A DNA stretch of 64,000 nucleotides from Bacillota bacterium (lineage in GTDB: Bacteria > Bacillota > Clostridia > Christensenellales > SZUA-584), in contig JAEXTV010000001.1 of NCBI GenBank assembly GCA_023406895.1, positions 1 to 64,000 of the forward strand, written 5' to 3'. The position numbers and the translations under genes were made by a program. Of the stretch, positions 59,508-64,000 are shown piece by piece; the first letter of the stretch is position 1; each line of letters begins with the position of its first letter. Under the pieces are notes generated by a model that searched no databases, had not been told where the DNA came from, and saw only the letters and a program-made list of their open reading frames with translations.

Positions 59508-60164
59508 ATGAAAACACGTGTTGAATATGACCATCAGCTCGAAGCCTTGAAGCATGAGATCATTCGGATGGGGTCGCTCGTTGAGCAGCTGCTGGCTTCG
59601 TCGATGAAGGCGCTCGTGGAGCGTGACTATGAGAGAGCCCAGAAGATTATGGACAGCGACGACGAGATCGACGACCTTCAGCTCGACATAGAGGAACAAT
59701 GCATCACGCTGATTGCGACGCAGCAGCCGCTCGCCGGCGATCTGCGTGTGATATTTGCCTCGATCAAAATGGGCACGGATTTGGAGCGCATTGCGGATTA
59801 TGGTGTGGGCATTGCGAAAACGGCCATTCGGCTCAAAGACGAGGAATACATCAAGCCGCTTATCGATCTGCCGCGTATGACGGATATCGCGTGCGACATG
59901 CTAATGTCGAGCGTGCGCGCGTTTGCAGCCGGCGACAGCGAGCTCGCCATAGAAACGGCCAAACGCGATAGTCAGCTCGATTCGCTGTTTAAGCAGATTT
60001 ACCGTGAGTTGTTGACATTTGTGATGGAAAATTCGAAGCACATCAATCAGATGATGGCGTTTGTGCTGATTGCGCGGTATCTTGAACGCGTGGGCGACCA
60101 CATCACAAACATCTGCGAATCCATCGTGTATAACGCAACGGGAAAACGGCTTGATCTGGATTGA
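59508..60164 (+). CDS. phoU: Phosphate signalling regulator PhoU
   Basis: The 218-residue all-helical protein has two three-helix PhoU repeats, with the metal-binding motifs KIMDSDDEIDDLQLDIEEQC near residue 45 and FVLIARYLERVGDHITNICESIVY near the C terminus. It links the Pst transporter to the PhoR/PhoB-type two-component system; the two-component genes are not in the window. It closes the pstCAB-phoU operon. Confidence 0.97.
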   Translation: MKTRVEYDHQLEALKHEIIRMGSLVEQLLASSMKALVERDYERAQKIMDSDDEIDDLQLDIEEQCITLIATQQPLAGDLRVIFASIKMGTDLERIADYGVGIAKTAIRLKDEEYIKPLIDLPRMTDIACDMLMSSVRAFAAGDSELAIETAKRDSQLDSLFKQIYRELLTFVMENSKHINQMMAFVLIARYLERVGDHITNICESIVYNATGKRLDLD

Positions 60165-60249
60165 TTTGATAAAGTATTTTTTTCCGCATCGATAATTTTC
60201 CCGCCCTGTACGCATGCTAACACAAAAGGCTTGCAGACAGGGTGTATTT

Positions 60250-60828
60250 ATGAGCATTTCTTTGGTGATCATGTTGGGTTTGCCGATTCTGTATCTAACC
60301 GGCAGCCTGCGCAAAAGCACGGACGCTGCCGGAATCAACGGGGCTTGTTTTGTGCTTTATTTTATTATCAGCGCGCTGTTGTCCGTCTTTCCGCCGGTCA
60401 TCATTGGCGGAAATATCGGCATTATCATTCCGGGCGCGTTTATGTGCTTAGCGCCTGTCGTCTATCTGATTATCCGGCGGGATTTTACTTTTCGTTTCTA
60501 TATAGCCGCCATGGTGACAGTGCTCATATCCGTCACTGCTTCGTTTGTATCCATATCGTACACCATCTCGTTCTTCAGCGCCCTGCTCGTCTTTTCGGTA
60601 TCACTCGTGTCCTTGATCTTTTTAAAAAACAGGGCGTCTCTGTTCGCGCCCGTACTGATCGGAATATACAGTGTGTCTGCCGATATTATGTCGCTGCTGA
60701 CAGAGGCTGTTCGGACGGTTTATGCTTTTGATGTTCTTGACATTGCGTCTATCAGTTTTGTTATCTGTCTTGCCGTGTCGTATCTCTTGTCCCGCCCGTG
60801 GCATAAAACCCCTGCCGTACAAACCTGA
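60250..60828 (+). CDS. Multi-pass membrane protein of unknown function
   Basis: I chose ATG 60250, after AGACAGGGTG, over ATG 60214. The 192-residue product is almost entirely hydrophobic with about six or seven membrane segments (SISLVIMLGLPILYLTG, CFVLYFIISALLSVF, IIIPGAFMCLAPVVYLII, FYIAAMVTVLISVTASF, FFSALLVFSVSLVSLIFL and others). No family signature is recognised. It lies between phoU and the DUF512 gene on the same strand but shows no sign of belonging to the Pho operon. Confidence 0.6.
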   Translation: MSISLVIMLGLPILYLTGSLRKSTDAAGINGACFVLYFIISALLSVFPPVIIGGNIGIIIPGAFMCLAPVVYLIIRRDFTFRFYIAAMVTVLISVTASFVSISYTISFFSALLVFSVSLVSLIFLKNRASLFAPVLIGIYSVSADIMSLLTEAVRTVYAFDVLDIASISFVICLAVSYLLSRPWHKTPAVQT

Positions 60829-60915
60829 CAATGTGCCGCAGGCTGCAACAAAGGCTGGCGTAAGGCAATAAAATAGTATATAATAGCCCGAACAAAACTG
60901 AAAGGGCCATTTGCT

Positions 60916-62199
60916 TTGTTTGAAGTAGAAAGCGTCAGGAACGGCAGCGCGGCGCAGCGCGGCGGCATACTGCCGGGTGACAGGATCGTATCCGTCAACG
61001 GAGAGCCGCTTCTTGATTATATCGACTATATCTATTTTTGCGCACAGCGCCGGCTGAAAATACGCATCGAGCGCCAAGGGGCTTTAAAGACATTGCTGGT
61101 TCTTAACAGCGATGAAGATGACCTCGGAGTCACGTTTACCGAACCGCTGCTCGGCAAGAAGCGCGTTTGCGGCAACAAATGCGTGTTTTGTTTTGTTCAT
61201 CAGTTGCCTAAGGGAATGCGCAAAAGCTTGTACGTGAAAGACGAAGACTGGCGCTATTCGCTCATTATGGGCAATTACGTCACTCTATCCACAATCTCAG
61301 ACGACGAAGTGAAACGCATTATTAAGCGCAAGGCGTCTCCGCTTTATATCTCCGTTCATACCGTGGACGAGGCGCAGCGACGGCTCATGCTGGGCAATGA
61401 GAATGCCGTACCCATTCGCCCGCTGCTCAAAAAGCTCGCGTCACACGGAATTCGTTTTCATGCGCAGGCGGTGATATGCCCGGGGTTCAACGACGCCGAA
61501 CGACTTGAAGATACCATCCGCTTTTTAATAAGGCTGTATCCGGCTGCGGCATCACTGGCCGTGGTGCCGGTGGGGCTCACCGGGCACCGCGAAAGGCTCA
61601 CGCCGATTGAGCCCGTCTCTCAAGGTATGGCGCGAGAGACCATCAAAACGGTTGAAAAATGGCAGAAAGAATGTTTAAATAGTATCGGTACGCGGTTTGT
61701 GTTTGCGTCGGATGAATTTTATATCCGCGCGGGGCTTCCGCTGCCGCCCGCAGAAGACTACGAAACATTTGATCAGATAGAAAACGGCGTAGGCTTGGTG
61801 GCGACGCTGCTAAGCGAAGCCGATGAAGCGCTGGAAAGCTGCAAGGGCGAAGGTGCCGATGTGAGCCTTGCGACCGGCGAAGACGCATATCCTTTTATTG
61901 AAAGCATAGCCAAAAGAGCGGCGGAGCGGTCAGGCGCGCGTGTGCGCGTGTATGCCGCGAAAAATCTGACGTTCGGCGGTGCCGTGACAGTGGCCGGGCT
62001 GCTGGCCGGGCGTGATTTTGTTGACGCGCTAAAAGGTAAGGATTTAGGGAGCAAGCTGCTGATACCCGCGGCGGCGCTGCGTGACGACAACGTATTTTTA
62101 GACGATATGACGCTTGGCGAGTTGTCGCAGACGCTGGGTGTTCGGGTGGAGCCTGTTTGCGACGGTTATCAGCTTGTCTCGCAGATTTGCGGAATATAA
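60916..62199 (+). CDS. DUF512 radical-SAM-like protein with N-terminal PDZ domain
   Basis: TTG 60916 follows AAAGGG. The 427-residue protein starts with a PDZ-like segment (SVRNGSAAQRGGILPGDRIVSVNGEPLLDYIDYIYF). A CGNKCVFCFVHQLPKG motif with the radical-SAM C-x3-C-x2-C pattern follows near residue 85, then YISVHTVDEAQRRLMLGN and FHAQAVICPGFND. The C-terminal DUF512 domain ends FGGAVTVAGLLAGRDFVDAL, the family signature. It is a conserved neighbour of der in Clostridia; the reaction is not known. A TATAAT at 60879-60884 may be its -10 element. Confidence 0.92.
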   Translation: MFEVESVRNGSAAQRGGILPGDRIVSVNGEPLLDYIDYIYFCAQRRLKIRIERQGALKTLLVLNSDEDDLGVTFTEPLLGKKRVCGNKCVFCFVHQLPKGMRKSLYVKDEDWRYSLIMGNYVTLSTISDDEVKRIIKRKASPLYISVHTVDEAQRRLMLGNENAVPIRPLLKKLASHGIRFHAQAVICPGFNDAERLEDTIRFLIRLYPAAASLAVVPVGLTGHRERLTPIEPVSQGMARETIKTVEKWQKECLNSIGTRFVFASDEFYIRAGLPLPPAEDYETFDQIENGVGLVATLLSEADEALESCKGEGADVSLATGEDAYPFIESIAKRAAERSGARVRVYAAKNLTFGGAVTVAGLLAGRDFVDALKGKDLGSKLLIPAAALRDDNVFLDDMTLGELSQTLGVRVEPVCDGYQLVSQICGI

Positions 62200-62214
62200 G
62201 AAAGAGGACAAAGA

Positions 62215-63531
62215 ATGGCAAAGCCGTTTGTGGCCATCGTGGGGCGGCCCAATGTGGGCAAATCCACTTTTTTTAACAGAATAGCCGGACGGCGCATTTC
62301 CATCGTGGAAGATACGCCGGGCGTGACGCGCGACCGGATTTATGCGGACGCGGAGTGGCTTGGACGCGAGTTCACGCTGATTGATACGGGCGGTATCGAC
62401 CCGGATGCCGAGGACGTGATATTAAAGCAGATGCGGCTGCAGGCCGAGCTGGCTGTGGATATTGCCGATGTGATATTGTTTTTTGTGGATGCGAAGCAGG
62501 GTGTGCTGCCCGCCGACCACGAGATTGCGGACATGCTGCGCCGCGCCAACAAGCCGATCATCACCGTGGTCAACAAAGCGGACAATAAGCAGGACGAGCA
62601 GAATGTGTTTGATTTCTATTCGCTCGGGACCGACCAGCTGTTTGCGATATCATCGTCTCAGGGCCTTGGCCTTGGCGATCTGCTGGATGCGGTGATTGCG
62701 GATTTTGGCGAGGCAGCGGCCGAAGAAGAAGCCGAGACGGTGCATATTGCGATTGTGGGGCGGCCCAATGCCGGCAAATCGTCGCTGGTCAATGCTATCA
62801 TCGGCGAAAAGCGCACCATCGTATCGGAGATAGCGGGAACCACGCGCGATGCGATTGACGTGCCGTTTAAGCGGGAGGGCATTGATTTTGTGCTGATCGA
62901 TACGGCGGGCATACGCAAAAAGGCGCGCATTGAGGACAAATCGATCGAACGGTACAGCGTGATACGCGCGTTTGCCGCGGTGCGGCGCGCCGATGCGGTT
63001 GTGATTATGATCGACGCGACGCAGGGGATATCCGAGCAGGATGTAAAGATTGCGGGGTTCGTGCACGACGAGGGGAAACCCTGTGTGATTGCCGTGAATA
63101 AGTGGGACGCGGTGGATAAGGACACGCATACGATCAACAAATATAATAAAGAAATTGAAACGGCGCTGAATTTCATGAGTTACGCGGAGAAGGTCTACAT
63201 TTCTGCGCTCACGGGTCAGCGTTTGAACCGCCTGTTCGACGCGCTGCTCAAGGCCAAAGAGAACAGCCTCCGCCGCATTTCTACCGGACTCCTAAACGAA
63301 TGCATCAGCGAGGCCATCACCATGGTCGAGCCGCCGTCCGACAAGGGACGCAGACTGAAAATCTATTATGCAACGCAGGTAGCCACTGTACCGCCGTACT
63401 TTGTGATATTTGTCAACGATGGACGGCTCGTGCATTTCTCCTACATGCGCTACCTCGAGAACTATATCCGCAAGACATTTGATTTTTCAGGGACGCCCAT
63501 TAAACTGGCAGCCCGGAATAAAAACGATTAG
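62215..63531 (+). CDS. der: Ribosome biogenesis GTPase Der
   Basis: The 438-residue protein contains two tandem GTPase domains. The first has GRPNVGKST, DTPGVTRD, DTGG and NKAD; the second, from about residue 177, has GRPNAGKSS, GTTRDAID, DTAG and NKWD. A C-terminal KH-like domain (RRLKIYYATQVATVPPYFVIFVND) follows. Der assists 50S subunit assembly. ATG 62215 follows AAAGAGGACAAAG. Confidence 0.98.
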   Translation: MAKPFVAIVGRPNVGKSTFFNRIAGRRISIVEDTPGVTRDRIYADAEWLGREFTLIDTGGIDPDAEDVILKQMRLQAELAVDIADVILFFVDAKQGVLPADHEIADMLRRANKPIITVVNKADNKQDEQNVFDFYSLGTDQLFAISSSQGLGLGDLLDAVIADFGEAAAEEEAETVHIAIVGRPNAGKSSLVNAIIGEKRTIVSEIAGTTRDAIDVPFKREGIDFVLIDTAGIRKKARIEDKSIERYSVIRAFAAVRRADAVVIMIDATQGISEQDVKIAGFVHDEGKPCVIAVNKWDAVDKDTHTINKYNKEIETALNFMSYAEKVYISALTGQRLNRLFDALLKAKENSLRRISTGLLNECISEAITMVEPPSDKGRRLKIYYATQVATVPPYFVIFVNDGRLVHFSYMRYLENYIRKTFDFSGTPIKLAARNKND

Positions 63532-63546
63532 GCGAGGGAGTCTTTT

Positions 63547-64000
63547 ATGGTCATTTGGTATGTGTTAGCCGCGGTGATAGGTTACTTAATCGGCTGTATT
63601 TCCTTTGGTTATTTGGCGGGCAAGATTTTTAAGGGTAAGGACATCCGAGAGGAAGGCAGCGGCAACGCGGGTACCGCGAACGCGATCCGTAACTACGGCT
63701 GGGCGATCGGCATGTTCACTTTTGTGGGCGATGTGGCCAAAGGCGTGGCGGCGGCATGGATCGGTTATCTGATTGTGCCCGACAGCGGCGGCATACTCGG
63801 TGTGGCTCAATTATCCGCAGGCGTGTGTATCGGCGGACTTGCGGCCGTGATCGGCCATATCTGGCCTGTGTTTCTTAAATTCCGCGGCGGCAAAGGCGTT
63901 GCCACCAGTCTCGGTGTGCTCATCATGATGATGCCTGTCCATTCGGCTGTTGTGCTGGGCGCATGCATCATTATTATCGCGATCACGCGGACGATGTCGA
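63547..64000 (+). CDS. plsY: Glycerol-3-phosphate acyltransferase PlsY (cut by window end)
   Basis: ATG 63547 follows GAGGGAG. About 151 residues are visible: several membrane helices and the PlsY motifs EEGSGNAGTANAIRNYGW (motif 1 region), DVAKGVAAAWIG and VFLKFRGGKGVATSLGV (motif 2). PlsY transfers the acyl group from the acyl-phosphate made by PlsX to glycerol-3-phosphate. The gene continues past the window; it follows der by 15 nt, the usual order. Confidence 0.95.
   Translation, partial: MVIWYVLAAVIGYLIGCISFGYLAGKIFKGKDIREEGSGNAGTANAIRNYGWAIGMFTFVGDVAKGVAAAWIGYLIVPDSGGILGVAQLSAGVCIGGLAAVIGHIWPVFLKFRGGKGVATSLGVLIMMMPVHSAVVLGACIIIIAITRTMS

Noticed and set aside
1..64000. tRNA genes, riboswitches and T-box leaders
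   Set aside because: No intergenic stretch showed a tRNA cloverleaf with TTCGA-type arm or a recognised riboswitch or T-box core; a covariance-model search would be needed to exclude weak cases.

Overview
The window reads as a chromosomal segment of an anaerobic, low-to-mid GC (about 50%) Gram-positive bacterium of the class Clostridia. The evidence is the six-cysteine SCIFF peptide with its radical-SAM maturase (a Clostridia hallmark), a PolC-type replicative polymerase, SepF and DivIVA, a SigB/SigF-type sigma factor with STAS and anti-sigma-like partners, HemZ, GGAGG-rich ribosome sites and frequent TTG/GTG starts. I cannot place it below class from sequence alone; Christensenellales-like or Oscillospirales-like lineages would fit, but this is a guess.

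Layout. 1-300: end of an rRNA operon (5S rRNA) and its terminator. 301-5176: accessory genes (XRE regulator, DUF2935 protein, two small membrane proteins, SCIFF precursor) separated by repeat-rich DNA, including a MITE-like element flanked by duplicated terminator hairpins and a 237-bp tandem array lying between the SCIFF precursor and its maturase. 5177-9738: maturase coupled to a gamma-carbonic anhydrase, a convergent GlpP-like antiterminator, a hydrolase and an oxidoreductase. 9785-11755: STAS antagonist, degenerate RsbW-like protein, sigma factor and an intact HATPase. 11822-15352: HlyD-like adaptor, YggS, SepF, DivIVA (cell division cluster). 15484-19979: DUF5665, glycosyltransferase, flippase-like membrane protein, PiT phosphate transporter with its DUF47 partner. 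20046-32929: rpsB-tsf, then pyrH-frr-(PASTA-like)-uppS-cdsA-dxr-rseP-ispG-polC, an information and envelope/isoprenoid supercluster. 33009-36734: two lactate/malate dehydrogenase paralogues, a GNAT protein and malic enzyme. 36877-37466: promoter and terminator with no convincing gene between them. 37501-44536: recJ-relA-dtd-MBL hydrolase-hemZ. 44836-49100: DUF177-rpmF, plsX-acpP-rnc-glyA. 49999-54047: glutamate dehydrogenase and a KaiC-like/PEP-synthase-like protein. 54117-60164: Pho regulon (pstS, then pstCAB-phoU) split by a MITE, a palindromic repeat and an IS5-family insertion. 60250-64000: membrane protein, DUF512 protein, der and the 5' part of plsY.

Themes. Phosphate uptake appears twice: low-affinity PiT plus DUF47, and high-affinity Pst with two separate Pho-box-like arrays, one at pstS and one at pstC just beyond the insertion. 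Phospholipid supply is spread across plsX, acpP, cdsA and plsY. Central redox metabolism is represented by two LDH-like proteins that carry the malate-dehydrogenase-type arginine at the substrate-discriminating position, next to malic enzyme and under a Rex-like dyad. The most unusual signals are the two copies of a MITE-like element whose apparent target duplications are complete terminator hairpins, the gene-poor transcription unit upstream of recJ, and the pst operon split by mobile DNA with a Pho box on each side.
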